In this document: piece by piece, positions 16,144-25,563 of the stretch
Position numbering within the stretch: the stretch's first letter is position 1
Layout: each line of letters starts with the position of its first letter
From: Bacteroidia bacterium
GTDB lineage: Bacteria; Bacteroidota; Bacteroidia; Flavobacteriales; Flavobacteriaceae
DNA: 64,000 bases
NCBI GenBank assembly: GCA_030427585.1
Contig: JAUIBW010000011.1
Coordinates: 1 to 64,000 of the forward strand
Direction of reading: 5' to 3'
The notes under the pieces: model-generated
The model's database searches: none
What the model was told of the DNA's origin: nothing
The model's input: the letters and a program-made list of their open reading frames with translations, nothing else
Position numbers and translations under genes: made by a program

Positions 16144-16175
16144 TATAAGTTAAATCTGATTAAATATATTTTTTG

Positions 16176-16320
16176 GCGTGCCCTTCGGGCCGGGCTATTT
16201 GCTATATCTTTTGCTAATAAAAAATCCTTTAAACAATTTTAAAAAGAACAATTACCAGAGCATAACATATTTTTTCAAATAATAGAAGGCAAAAGGATGC
16301 CGCTACTATCCCTCACGCAA
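16176..16320. other. Dispersed structured element of the flavobacterial GGGCTATTTGCT...CCGCTACTATCCCTCACGC type
   Basis: The terminal arms GCGTG (16176-16180) and CACGC (16314-16318) are complementary. Inside are a tight GCCC-TTC-GGGC hairpin and the pair ATCTTTTGC/GCAAAAGGAT, with one bulge. The right end GGATGCCGCTACTATCCCTCACGC is, from memory, a motif repeated in many flavobacterial genomes. It is probably a transcribed structured repeat or terminator-like element between the aminotransferase and mfd. Confidence 0.45.
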
Positions 16321-16398
16321 TACATCCTAACATAGAAATTTAAAATCCCTTTGCCAGAAATTGATATAGCTCTTATATTTGTCATAAAACATCATTAC

Positions 16399-19300
16399 GT
16401 GAGTGTAAATTTAATCTCGCAAATTGTTGCACAGTCTCGGCAAATGCAGAAACTGGGAGAAGCTATTGCCCAACCTGAAACAAAAATACATCTGCAAGGA
16501 GGTGTTGGATCATCATTATCATTTATTATTGAAAATAGCTTTACACAAGCCGAAAAACCATTCCTCTGTATATTTAATGACAAAGAAGAGGCTGCGTATT
16601 ACCTTAATGATCTCGAACAGCTACTTGGAGATAAAAATGTACTTTTTTACCCAGGGAGTTATCGTAGGCCCTACCAAATCGAAGAAACCGATAATGCAAA
16701 TGTACTACTAAGAGCCGAAGTACTTAATCGCATTAATTCCAGAAAAAAACCTGCATTAATTATTACGTATCCCGATGCATTATTCGAAAAAGTAGTAACT
16801 CGAAAAGAACTCGAAAAAAACACTTTAAAAATTAGTGTTAATGATACCCTTTCACTCGATTTTGTAAATGAAGTATTATTCGAATATCAATTTCAAAGAG
16901 TAGATTTTGTTACCGAGCCTGGAGAATTTTCGGTTCGTGGGGGGATTGTAGATGTGTTTTCTTTTAGTAACGATGAACCCTATAGAATCGAATTTTTTGG
17001 CGATGAAGTTGATAGTATTAGAACTTTTGATGTAGAGACTCAACTATCCACAGATCAAATTAAAAAAATCGCTATTATCCCCAATGTAGAGAACAAGGCA
17101 TTACAAGAAACCAGGGAAAGTTTCTTAAAATACATTACTTTAAAAACAGTAATTGTCACAAAAGACATCGACCTTCTTTCTGCCAGAATTGATAAAAATT
17201 TTAAAAAAGCCGAAGAAGCATTCGAAACACTTTCTAAGGATATCAAACATGGTACCCCAACAGAACTTTTTGCTACATCAGAACTTATCAAAAAGCAATT
17301 ATTAGATTTTACATTAATCGAAATCGGTAATCGACCTGTTACCAAAGCAGATTATACCATAAAATTTGACACCAAACCTCAACCTTCTTTCAATAAACAA
17401 TTCGATTTACTGATCAAAAATCTGAATGAAAATCATGAAACAGGGTATAAGAACTATATTTTCTGCGTAAGCGAACAACAGGCCAAACGCTTTCATGACA
17501 TTTTTGATGATGCAGACCTTGATGTAAAGCAATACGAAACCATTGTTTTTTCGGCTTTTCAGGGATTTATTGATCACGATAGCAAAATTGCCTGCTATAC
17601 AGATCACCAGATATTTGAGCGTTATCATAAATTTAATCTCAAGAATGGGTATGCCAAAAAGCAGGCGATCACTCTAAAAGAACTCACCAACCTGGATGTA
17701 GGCGATTATGTAACTCATATTGATCATGGGATTGGTAAATTTGGTGGATTACAAAAAATCGATGTAGAAGGTAAAAAACAAGAGGCCATCAAACTAATTT
17801 ATGGAGAAAGAGATGTGCTTTACCTTAGCATACATTCGCTTCATAAAATCTCGAAGTTTAATGGTAAAGATGGTAAACCTCCACAGGTATACAAATTAGG
17901 TTCCAAAGCCTGGAAAACACTTAAACAAAAGACCAAAGCTCGGGTAAAGCATATTGCCTTCAATTTGATTCAGTTATATGCAAAACGGAAACTGCAAAAA
18001 GGATTTCAGTATAACCCAGATAGTTATTTACAACATGAGTTAGAGGCTTCTTTTATATATGAAGATACGCCCGATCAAAGTACGGCTACAGAAGCAGTAA
18101 AAACCGATATGGAAAGTGAGCGACCAATGGATCGGCTTATTTGTGGAGATGTGGGGTTTGGTAAAACTGAAGTGGCTATTCGGGCAGCATTTAAGGCTGT
18201 TGATAATGGAAAACAAGTAGCCGTTCTGGTACCCACTACAATTCTTGCATTTCAACATGCAAAAACTTTTAGGGAACGTCTTGAAGATTTCCCGGTGACG
18301 GTAGAATATATAAATCGCTTTCGCACAGCAAAACAAAAAAAAGAAGTCCTCGAAGACCTGGCCGTAGGTAAAGTAGATATTATTATCGGAACCCATCAGC
18401 TGGTTAACAAAAATGTGAAGTTTAAAGATCTTGGGTTATTGGTTATTGATGAAGAACAAAAATTTGGCGTATCGGTAAAAGATAAGCTCAAAACCATAAA
18501 AGAAAATGTAGATACCCTAACTTTAACCGCTACACCAATCCCAAGAACATTACAGTTTAGCCTTATGGCAGCACGGGATTTATCTACCATTACAACTCCC
18601 CCTCCTAACCGCTATCCTATAGAGACCAATGTGATACGATTTAGTGAAGAAACCATACGGGATGCCGTGAGTTATGAAATCCAACGTGGGGGTCAGGTGT
18701 TTTTTATTCATAACAGAATCGAAAACATTAAAGAAGTTGCAGGGATGGTACAACGCTTAGTCCCCGATGCCAAGATAGGTGTTGGCCATGGGCAGATGGA
18801 AGGGAAAAAGTTAGAAGGCCTTATGCTGTCTTTTATGAACGGAGAGTTTGATGTATTGATTTCTACTACCATCGTAGAAAGCGGGTTAGATGTCCCTAAT
18901 GCAAATACCATTTTTATTAATAATGCCAATAATTTTGGACTTTCTGATCTACATCAAATGCGAGGACGTGTGGGCCGAAGTAATAAAAAAGCATTTTGTT
19001 ATTTTATCACTCCACCTTATTCGGCTATGACCGAAGATGCCCGTAAACGTATTACAGCACTAGAGCAATTCTCTGAACTGGGAAGTGGTTTTAATATCGC
19101 CATGAAAGATCTCGAAATTCGTGGAGCGGGAGATCTATTAGGAGGGGAGCAGAGCGGATTTATTAATGAAATTGGTTTCGAAACATACCAAAAAATCCTA
19201 AATGAAGCTATCGAAGAGCTCAAAGAAAATGAGTTTGCAGAATTATATAAAGAAGAAGCAACAGACAAGATATATTTAAAAGATACGCAAATCGATACCG

Positions 19301-19758
19301 ATTTCGAGTTGTTGTTCCCAGATGATTATATCAATAATATTACTGAGCGCCTTAGCCTATACACCGAGCTTAATACTATTAAAAAAGAATCAGACCTGCA
19401 GGAGTATGAAAAACGATTGATAGATCGTTTTGGCGAATTACCCGATCAGGCAGTAGATTTATTAAATTCGGTTCGAATCAAGTGGATAGCCACATCTATT
19501 GGATTAGAAAAAATTATTATGAAACAAGATAAGTTAATTGGCTATTTCATTAGTGATCAACAATCTGGTTTTTATCAAAGTCCGGCATTTACACATGTAT
19601 TGCAATTTGTACAACAGAATCCTGGAGTTTGTAAGATGAAAGAAAAGAATACCAGAAACGGGTTACGCTTATTATTAACTTTTGAAAATGTTACCACAGT
19701 AGATAAAGCACTACAAGTATTGCAACCGTTACAACCTAAGATTGATATTGAAGTGTAA
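16399..19758 (+). CDS. mfd: Transcription-repair coupling factor
   Basis: Mfd removes RNA polymerase stalled at DNA lesions and recruits UvrA. The frame is open from TTG at 16351, but homology to Mfd N-termini begins near SQIVAQSRQMQKL, so I prefer the GTG at 16399 (1119 aa). Order: UvrB-like N-domain (degenerate ATPase, ~1-330), RNA-polymerase-interacting CarD-like domain (LDVGDYVTHIDHGIGKF, ~430-500), SF2 translocase with Walker A GDVGFGKT (583-590), DEEQ box (684-687), TATPIPRTL, then the helicase C domain with QMRGRVGRS and the C-terminal TRCF domain. Length and motifs are normal. Confidence 0.97.
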   Translation: MSVNLISQIVAQSRQMQKLGEAIAQPETKIHLQGGVGSSLSFIIENSFTQAEKPFLCIFNDKEEAAYYLNDLEQLLGDKNVLFYPGSYRRPYQIEETDNANVLLRAEVLNRINSRKKPALIITYPDALFEKVVTRKELEKNTLKISVNDTLSLDFVNEVLFEYQFQRVDFVTEPGEFSVRGGIVDVFSFSNDEPYRIEFFGDEVDSIRTFDVETQLSTDQIKKIAIIPNVENKALQETRESFLKYITLKTVIVTKDIDLLSARIDKNFKKAEEAFETLSKDIKHGTPTELFATSELIKKQLLDFTLIEIGNRPVTKADYTIKFDTKPQPSFNKQFDLLIKNLNENHETGYKNYIFCVSEQQAKRFHDIFDDADLDVKQYETIVFSAFQGFIDHDSKIACYTDHQIFERYHKFNLKNGYAKKQAITLKELTNLDVGDYVTHIDHGIGKFGGLQKIDVEGKKQEAIKLIYGERDVLYLSIHSLHKISKFNGKDGKPPQVYKLGSKAWKTLKQKTKARVKHIAFNLIQLYAKRKLQKGFQYNPDSYLQHELEASFIYEDTPDQSTATEAVKTDMESERPMDRLICGDVGFGKTEVAIRAAFKAVDNGKQVAVLVPTTILAFQHAKTFRERLEDFPVTVEYINRFRTAKQKKEVLEDLAVGKVDIIIGTHQLVNKNVKFKDLGLLVIDEEQKFGVSVKDKLKTIKENVDTLTLTATPIPRTLQFSLMAARDLSTITTPPPNRYPIETNVIRFSEETIRDAVSYEIQRGGQVFFIHNRIENIKEVAGMVQRLVPDAKIGVGHGQMEGKKLEGLMLSFMNGEFDVLISTTIVESGLDVPNANTIFINNANNFGLSDLHQMRGRVGRSNKKAFCYFITPPYSAMTEDARKRITALEQFSELGSGFNIAMKDLEIRGAGDLLGGEQSGFINEIGFETYQKILNEAIEELKENEFAELYKEEATDKIYLKDTQIDTDFELLFPDDYINNITERLSLYTELNTIKKESDLQEYEKRLIDRFGELPDQAVDLLNSVRIKWIATSIGLEKIIMKQDKLIGYFISDQQSGFYQSPAFTHVLQFVQQNPGVCKMKEKNTRNGLRLLLTFENVTTVDKALQVLQPLQPKIDIEV

Positions 19759-19918
19759 TGATAACAAGTAACGTAAGTGATATAGTTTTCTGTAGTACCC
19801 ACGTTACCTTTAGAGTATTATAAAGATGTAACAAAATTAATATGTATAGTTTTTAAACTCATTAATCATTTCTTCGTACTATTGTTTTTTATAGTAAAAG
19901 ACTTTATACTATACATAC

Positions 19919-20107
19919 CTATGCCTTTGTAGGAATAAATGTTACTCCTTTTTTATAGAAATCTAAAATTTCTGTACTGATTTTACATTTTTTTCTAATC
20001 CATAAAAACCATCCGTCGACAAAAAACAACACTTTAACGATAGTTTTAATGTATTTTATCGACAAATACCTTCTAACGATACATATGTTTTTTAATTTTA
20101 TCATCAT
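19919..20107 (-). CDS. Hypothetical small basic protein (uncertain)
   Basis: A 62-residue frame rich in Lys, Ile and Phe, with a central hydrophobic patch (VLFFVDGWFLWI). It is divergent from the 106-aa gene and ends near the 3' side of mfd. No family is recognised and the region is AT-rich, so this may be chance. Confidence 0.25.
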   Translation of the reverse strand: MMIKLKNICIVRRYLSIKYIKTIVKVLFFVDGWFLWIRKKCKISTEILDFYKKGVTFIPTKA

Positions 20108-20125
20108 AATAAACCAACATGGATT

Positions 20126-20446
20126 ATGAACACAAGAGAAGAATTTAGTTTTTTAAAAGATCACTGGAGACAATTACAAAAGATAAATAATCGAGTTAAT
20201 CAATTGATAGATGATCTTAATACTAATAAACTGTATGCAATAAATTATTCAAATTTAAAAAGAAGGTATACAGAAGAAATAGAAAACTACAAAAACAATC
20301 CGGAATTGATTGATATAGAAGAATTTTCTATGAATTATTCTTTTGGGTATCATTGCTATAACAACATTGATGATGTATACAGTAAAGAAGCAATGTACAT
20401 TGAAGTTAAAAGTTATCTAAAGGCATTAAAAATAAGAACAGCTTAG
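20126..20446 (+). CDS. Hypothetical protein
   Basis: A 106-aa soluble, mainly helical protein rich in Asn, Tyr, Lys and Glu, with no signal peptide and no motif I recognise. The first 60 residues could form a coiled coil (EFSFLKDHWRQLQKINNRVNQL). It stands alone between mfd and a membrane regulator. The codon pattern and charge balance look protein-like. Confidence 0.5.
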   Translation: MNTREEFSFLKDHWRQLQKINNRVNQLIDDLNTNKLYAINYSNLKRRYTEEIENYKNNPELIDIEEFSMNYSFGYHCYNNIDDVYSKEAMYIEVKSYLKALKIRTA

Positions 20447-20836
20447 TACTTTTTAAACGTTATTAATCTGTATCAAAAATCAATCCATAATTTGCATAAC
20501 TACTGATGCCTTATCATCACCAATAATTAATATACTCGAATTTACTTTTCCATAACATACAGGAATCACTATTAGCATAACGACCACTACCTTCAATCTT
20601 AAAAGTGTTTAAAAACACATGTATGTTATCTACAAAAAATTATTTCTAGAAAAAATCATAACACATTCCATAGAATAATCCTATATTTCGGATTCTGGAG
20701 ATTCTTTTACAAATCCTTAAAAAGCATTGTTATACCTGTATTGTCGGGTAAATGTCGGGTGAAATACAAGCTAAAAAATTTGAGAACCTATTTCTGAAAA
20801 CTAATATTGCTGAACAAAATGAAAATTAATCAAATC
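20447..20836. other. Intergenic region with paired TGTCGGGT sites
   Basis: There is no gene in this ~390-bp stretch. TGTCGGGT occurs twice, at 20742-20749 and 20753-20760, eleven bases apart (one helical turn), about 80 bp upstream of the XRE regulator start. It could be an operator for that regulator. Confidence 0.3.
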
Positions 20837-21679
20837 ATGAAACAGCCAGAATTAGGTCAAAAAATTTCTGAACTCAGAAAATCTAAAGGACTTACCCAAG
20901 AAGAACTGGTAGAACAATGTAATATTAGTGTTCGTACAATCCAGCGTATTGAAGCGGGAGAAGTAACTCCAAGAAGTTATACTATAAAAACTATTTTATC
21001 AGCACTGGATTATGATCTCGAAAAAATACAAACAGAAGAATCTCGAGTAACTAAAGAGTTTAAAAAATTATTTCTTCTCGATATAGATGATAGTAAAGAA
21101 GTTGGCTTTCTAATCAAACAACTTTCTATCGCATGGATCGGCGGGATTGTATATTTTATTCTTGGATTTGCAGAAATTGTTGTAGATTATTACAGATACA
21201 CCGAAGATCTAATGGTTACAAATAACATTGTTTATATTGTATTAAAAATAGGTATGCTGGCTTCGGTTATTCTATTTACAAGAGGGTTTATTCTCACAGG
21301 AAAAATTTTTAAAAACTATCTATTACGGATTACTGCATTCATTTTTATTTTTATAGGAGTATTATTTTATATCTATGATATCTTATCATTATACATTGCT
21401 GATTTTGAGTATCAGTTCGTTCTTGGAGCCGAAGCAGTAACTTATGGTGTTATTGGAATATTATTTGGAATATCAATATTACGTCTGCAAAATGGACTAG
21501 GAACACTTGCCACTGTAACGGGTATTTTTGAAATCATTACCTATGGTTTTATGGTTACCATCATTTTATCTCTTATTGGATTGGTTTTACTTACTCCTAC
21601 AATTATTCTGGAAATCATCCTACTTTATAAAGTTTCTCAGATGCTAAAAGCAAAGCAAAAAGAAATTGCTCTTAGTTAA
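20837..21679 (+). CDS. XRE-family regulator with C-terminal membrane domain
   Basis: In-frame starts are TTG 20807, ATG 20819 and ATG 20837. The last places MKQPELGQKISELRKSKGLTQ at the usual HTH start (280 aa). Residues ~1-60 form a full XRE DNA-binding domain (LTQEELVEQCNISVRTIQRIEAG). Residues ~95-270 carry about five or six hydrophobic segments. HTH-plus-membrane regulators of this kind are common in Flavobacteriia; their signal is generally unknown. A serine hydrolase lies 92 bp downstream on the same strand and may be its target. Confidence 0.8.
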   Translation: MKQPELGQKISELRKSKGLTQEELVEQCNISVRTIQRIEAGEVTPRSYTIKTILSALDYDLEKIQTEESRVTKEFKKLFLLDIDDSKEVGFLIKQLSIAWIGGIVYFILGFAEIVVDYYRYTEDLMVTNNIVYIVLKIGMLASVILFTRGFILTGKIFKNYLLRITAFIFIFIGVLFYIYDILSLYIADFEYQFVLGAEAVTYGVIGILFGISILRLQNGLGTLATVTGIFEIITYGFMVTIILSLIGLVLLTPTIILEIILLYKVSQMLKAKQKEIALS

Positions 21680-21771
21680 CCATTAAAAATATTTTCGAAA
21701 CATTTTATAAAATCATTGAATTATTATTCATTGATAGTATCTCTCATATCCTATTTTAAATAAATATCATC

Positions 21772-22959
21772 ATGAAAAAAATTTGCATTATATCTATTTT
21801 GATAATCGTTGCCTCATTATTATTTTATCTATTAGAGCCAATTTTTGTTCATACTTCTGGTTGGTCTACTTTTCCTAAAATCGCCAAATCACAACTAGTT
21901 GTAGAACATCAAGATTCGATTTCAAAAAAAGCAGACAGTCTTCTAAGAGATATATTTACTAGTATAAAAACACCTGCAATTTCTGTTGCAGTTGGCAAAA
22001 GCGGTAAAATAGTTTGGGCTAATGCCATTGGTTATGAGGATATAGAAAAAAACAAAAAAGTGAGCTTAAAAACAAAATTCAGGATTGGAAGTACTTCAAA
22101 AGCGGTGACTTCAATTGGGTTAGGAGTTCTTCTCCAAAACAAGAAACTCAGTCTTGATTCTAAAGTCAAAGAATTTGTCCCGTATGCCAGTAAAACACTT
22201 TCAGAAATAACATTAAAACAACTTGCTTCTCATACTTCAGGAATGCGTAATTACGGAATCTGTTTTTGTTTTCCTATTTGGGAATATTACAACAATGATG
22301 AGTATGCTACTACCAAAGAAAGTGTTTCTGTATTTAATGATGATGACTTATTATTTTCCCCAGGTACAGATTTTAGCTATAGCACATACAACTATACGCT
22401 ACTTAGTGCAATGATTGAAGGAGCTTCAAAAATGGATTTTCCGCATTTTATGAAAACTTCGGTATTCGAACCTCTAGACATAGATATCTCTACAGAGCAA
22501 CAAGCTGCTGCAGTAGAGAACTTATCAAAGTTCTATGAAGTCGAAGACAATCAATACAAAGAAGTATACAAGGTAAACAATAGTAATAAATGGGCTGGTG
22601 GTGGTCTTATCGCTACACCAACTGCTCTTGTTACTTTAGGAAATGCGTTTTTGAATCATACTTTCTTAAAAAAAGAAACAATGGAATCATTAATACAACC
22701 GGTTACTTTACAAAATGGAGACATAAATGAGCAATATTATGCAATAGGGTGGCGTAATTACAGGTCAGAATCTGTTTTTAATGACAAACCCAAAGTTCAA
22801 ACTATTCATCACGCTGGTACCGCTAATGGTGCTACTTCAATCTTTATATTATTTCCTGAATATAACATATCTATATCCCTGCTCATAAATAAAAGTACAT
22901 CATCAGGTGTAAACAACCTTTTTAAACACGCATATGATCTAACAAATCTATTCTTATAA
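21772..22959 (+). CDS. Serine hydrolase, beta-lactamase/LACTB-like family
   Basis: A 395-aa protein with an N-terminal membrane anchor or signal (ICIISILIIVASLLFYLLEP). The serine-type D-Ala-D-Ala peptidase/class C beta-lactamase fold shows nucleophile motif STSK (S107-K110), a YST triad in FSYSTYNYTLL where other members have YxN (as in LACTB), and a KTG-equivalent near HHAGTANG. The family contains carboxypeptidases, esterases and amidases acting in the periplasm; the substrate here is unknown. It follows the membrane XRE regulator by 92 bp. Confidence 0.85.
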   Translation: MKKICIISILIIVASLLFYLLEPIFVHTSGWSTFPKIAKSQLVVEHQDSISKKADSLLRDIFTSIKTPAISVAVGKSGKIVWANAIGYEDIEKNKKVSLKTKFRIGSTSKAVTSIGLGVLLQNKKLSLDSKVKEFVPYASKTLSEITLKQLASHTSGMRNYGICFCFPIWEYYNNDEYATTKESVSVFNDDDLLFSPGTDFSYSTYNYTLLSAMIEGASKMDFPHFMKTSVFEPLDIDISTEQQAAAVENLSKFYEVEDNQYKEVYKVNNSNKWAGGGLIATPTALVTLGNAFLNHTFLKKETMESLIQPVTLQNGDINEQYYAIGWRNYRSESVFNDKPKVQTIHHAGTANGATSIFILFPEYNISISLLINKSTSSGVNNLFKHAYDLTNLFL

Positions 22960-22970
22960 ACCTTAATATT

Positions 22971-23033
22971 ATGAAAAGTCTAATCTTATCAGCTTTGTTA
23001 TTCATTTTAAACATCCTAAAAGCAATGGTGTAA
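22971..23033 (+). pseudogene. Orphan signal-peptide stub
   Basis: A 20-codon frame, MKSLILSALLFILNILKAMV, then stop. It reads as a signal peptide that ends abruptly, 11 bp after the serine hydrolase and just before a strong terminator. It could be the relic of a third, exported gene of this operon or a very small membrane peptide. Confidence 0.35.
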
Positions 23034-23053
23034 GCGTCTAATTACACTGCATA

Positions 23054-23102
23054 AAAATTAGTAAAGGCGAGTATCCATTGATTCCCCGCCTTTACTAATT
23101 TT
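23054..23102 (+). terminator. Strong stem-loop terminator
   Basis: A perfect 16-bp inverted repeat AAAATTAGTAAAGGCG / CGCCTTTACTAATTTT with a 17-nt loop and T-rich 3' arm. It closes the XRE-serine hydrolase transcription unit and, since the stem is symmetrical, may act on the opposite strand too. Confidence 0.75.
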
Positions 23103-23238
23103 AAATACTTATTATTTAAAATTGAATTAATCTCACTGCCTTTTCTATCAAATTACATCACTAATTAGCCTGCAATAGCAACCCACACACACCAAACCAA
23201 AGCCACAATCGTTGCTAGAATGGCAAACTATAGTAATC

Positions 23239-24171
23239 TTAATAAAATTTAATTTTCCTCACTCCTCCAGTTCCTCCAAATTCTGATATATAAATTGCTG
23301 TACCAAATGGGTCAGAAGTAATCCCATTAGGGCCATTAAATGATGCTTCTTTAAGCAATCCATCAGTTTGAGCAGCATCTCCGGTACCCGCAAACTCCTC
23401 TACTGTACCATCCATAGAAATTTTGAATATTTTATTGACCCCAATACCGGTAGCAAAAATGGAATTCCTAACTATGGTTAGATAACCAATCCCAAAACCA
23501 TTAACCACAGCATCGGTAATAGTTGTAACAAGAGATACATTTCCGTCTGGATCTATCGATAAAATATCTGCTGTAGAAAAATTGCCAACAATTAAATTTC
23601 CTTTACGATCAAAATCTATCCCTACACCACCTACTAATTTAGGGTCTGATGCATACACAGTTACTTCTCCTTCGGTAGTGATTTTATGAACCGTTGGGCT
23701 TCCAAAATTTGACACATACAGATTCTTATCATGATCCAAAGTTAGTCCAGATGGGAAACCATTTATGCTTGCCAATATCGTTTGTGTTCCGTCTGGTGTA
23801 ATTTTAAGAATATCTCCTGATCCACCACCACTACTATTAACAACATACAGATTACCTTGTAGGTCAATTGCATTTCCTAATGGACCTGTTAAGTTTGATA
23901 CAAATTCTGTAACCTCAGCATTTTTGGATACTTTAAAAATCCTCGTTCCACTACCATTTGCTCCTGCAAACTGACCAAACTCTGAGACATAAATATTACC
24001 GTATTTATCTACACTAACAGCATCATTACCAAAAAAAGGAGAAACTACAGTTTCTACTTCGAGGTCTGGATCTAATCCATCTCCGTAACAAGAAATTAGT
24101 GTGATTGATATCGAGGATAAAACAAAAAGCATTACTACTTTTATACTAATGTGTTTAATACATGTTTTCAT
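23239..24171 (-). CDS. NHL/SMP-30-like beta-propeller lipoprotein
   Basis: A 310-aa lipoprotein (lipobox LISC, Cys at ~28). It has about six NHL-type blades, each with a signature like VDKYGNIYVSEFG, IDLQGNLYVVNSSG, LDHDKNLYVSNFG, or FDRKGNLIVGNFS followed by I.KITPDG. Such propellers bind ligands or act as lactonase-like enzymes; no catalytic set is obvious. The AraC regulator gene lies just upstream on the same strand, and a site resembling the regulator's own upstream repeats precedes this gene, so co-regulation is likely (inference). Confidence 0.75.
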   Translation of the reverse strand: MKTCIKHISIKVVMLFVLSSISITLISCYGDGLDPDLEVETVVSPFFGNDAVSVDKYGNIYVSEFGQFAGANGSGTRIFKVSKNAEVTEFVSNLTGPLGNAIDLQGNLYVVNSSGGGSGDILKITPDGTQTILASINGFPSGLTLDHDKNLYVSNFGSPTVHKITTEGEVTVYASDPKLVGGVGIDFDRKGNLIVGNFSTADILSIDPDGNVSLVTTITDAVVNGFGIGYLTIVRNSIFATGIGVNKIFKISMDGTVEEFAGTGDAAQTDGLLKEASFNGPNGITSDPFGTAIYISEFGGTGGVRKIKFY

Positions 24172-24221
24172 ATTGAATGATTTTTAAGTTTGCTCTAAAG
24201 TATTTAGGCACTTCATAAAAA

Positions 24222-24238
24222 TCGACGGTTTGGATCAA
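24222..24238. promoter_or_regulatory. Candidate AraC-type operator upstream of the NHL lipoprotein
   Basis: TCGACGGTTTGGATCAA matches the sequence at the first upstream AraC site (TCGACCGAATGGATCAT) at 13 of 17 positions. It lies in the 79-bp gap between the AraC stop and the NHL gene start. Confidence 0.35.
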
Positions 24239-24250
24239 TTCACACTTATT

Positions 24251-25369
24251 TTACGCTGCTTTTATTCCTTTAATATAATTTCTTGGTGTATCCTTAACTT
24301 CTAATTTAAAGGCTTTATTAAAAGTAGATTTCGAATTAAAACCAACTTCCATAGCAATGGCTAGTATAGTATGGTGAAGATGTTCGTTATTATCTATCTT
24401 CGATAAAAATTCCTGTATCCTAAAATGATTAATATAATCATAAAAGTTACTTTTTGATACATGATTAAGATACCATGAAATATTATGAGTAGAAGTATTT
24501 AATCGTAGAGAAAGATCTCGAAGGGTTAAATCTGATTTTAGAAAAATCTTTTCTTTCTCGATTAGGGTGTTTAATCCTTTTCCTATTAAAATAATCTGAT
24601 CTTGTGGTAAACGTTGTTGTGATTTTGTTTTTTCTTTTTGAAACGATATTCTAAACAGTTCTGGTTCTTTAAGGCTGTAATATCCTATTACAAATATGAA
24701 TATTGATATTGTAGCCCAAACCGAGTTATAATTAATAAATTTTATAGAATAATTAAAAAAGTGCATCGAGGTATAACTGATCATCCAAACTGTGATGACA
24801 ATAAAGATTGAGATTTGAAAAAATTTCAAAAACGACACCAGACTTTGAGTATAAGAAACATGGTTTTTCTCGTTATGAATATATGTTTTTAAAATTTTCA
24901 CATTAAGAATCCAATAATATACATTGGAAACAATCCCTGCTCCCTCAATAACTAAAAAAGGTACCTTAAAGGATCCTGCTAATAAATGATCCGAAAACTC
25001 ATCTCCATTAAAAGAAAAAATATAAAATGAAAATAAAAGATGAAAACTCACAGGTATATAATGAAACCAAGAGAGTCTAAATGTGTCATTTTTAGAAAAT
25101 ATTAATCGTCTACTGTATATATAACATAATGGCCCAAATAAGAAAATCACCGAATCAATAAGAATTGCCCATTGAAATAATCTTGCAGTCAAAAATTTAA
25201 AAAAAATCATTCTACCCAAAAGCATAAAAACAGAAAGCACTAGCATAATTGAAAGGATTCTGTTTGCTGCTTTGTTCTTATTCTTAATAATCTGAAGAGT
25301 AACCGCTAAAAAAACACCCTGACTTATCCCAAAAAAAAGTATAAGATCGATGAATTCGAAAGATTGCAT
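24251..25369 (-). CDS. AraC-family regulator with N-terminal membrane domain
   Basis: A 372-aa protein. Residues ~5-235 contain about seven hydrophobic segments (FIDLILFFGISQGVFLAVTLQ, ILSIMLVLSVFMLLG, and others). The C-terminal ~110 residues form the double-HTH AraC domain (LTLRDLSLRLNTSTHNISWYLN, then ILAIAMEVGFNSKSTFNKAFK and the closing TPRNYIK). Membrane AraC regulators of this layout are frequent in Flavobacteriia and sense unknown signals. The gene starts 194 bp downstream of yraN; that gap carries two identical candidate operators. Confidence 0.85.
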   Translation of the reverse strand: MQSFEFIDLILFFGISQGVFLAVTLQIIKNKNKAANRILSIMLVLSVFMLLGRMIFFKFLTARLFQWAILIDSVIFLFGPLCYIYSRRLIFSKNDTFRLSWFHYIPVSFHLLFSFYIFSFNGDEFSDHLLAGSFKVPFLVIEGAGIVSNVYYWILNVKILKTYIHNEKNHVSYTQSLVSFLKFFQISIFIVITVWMISYTSMHFFNYSIKFINYNSVWATISIFIFVIGYYSLKEPELFRISFQKEKTKSQQRLPQDQIILIGKGLNTLIEKEKIFLKSDLTLRDLSLRLNTSTHNISWYLNHVSKSNFYDYINHFRIQEFLSKIDNNEHLHHTILAIAMEVGFNSKSTFNKAFKLEVKDTPRNYIKGIKAA

Positions 25370-25416
25370 TAATAAATAATTACTGTTTTCTACAAAACTA
25401 TCATATTATCTCATAC

Positions 25417-25430
25417 TTTTCGACCGAATG
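25417..25430. promoter_or_regulatory. Candidate operator, direct repeat copy 1
   Basis: TTTTCGACCGAATG, identical to the copy at 25535-25548 and placed upstream of the AraC gene on the minus strand. It suggests autoregulation. Confidence 0.45.
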
Positions 25431-25534
25431 GATCATATCGTACTTGTAAAGGGTATTTCTCATTAATAAATTAATATAATCCTAGATGATAGATAGTATT
25501 AAGGTAGATGTAAAACTATTCTAATCATAAACAT

Positions 25535-25548
25535 TTTTCGACCGAATG
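25535..25548. promoter_or_regulatory. Candidate operator, direct repeat copy 2
   Basis: A second exact copy of TTTTCGACCGAATG, 118 bp from the first, just past the yraN stop codon. Confidence 0.45.
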
Positions 25549-25563
25549 TGTACAATTGCACCA

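Noticed and set aside
18040..18396. 118-codon ORF antisense to mfd
   Set aside because: Opposite the conserved translocase domain of mfd and without features.
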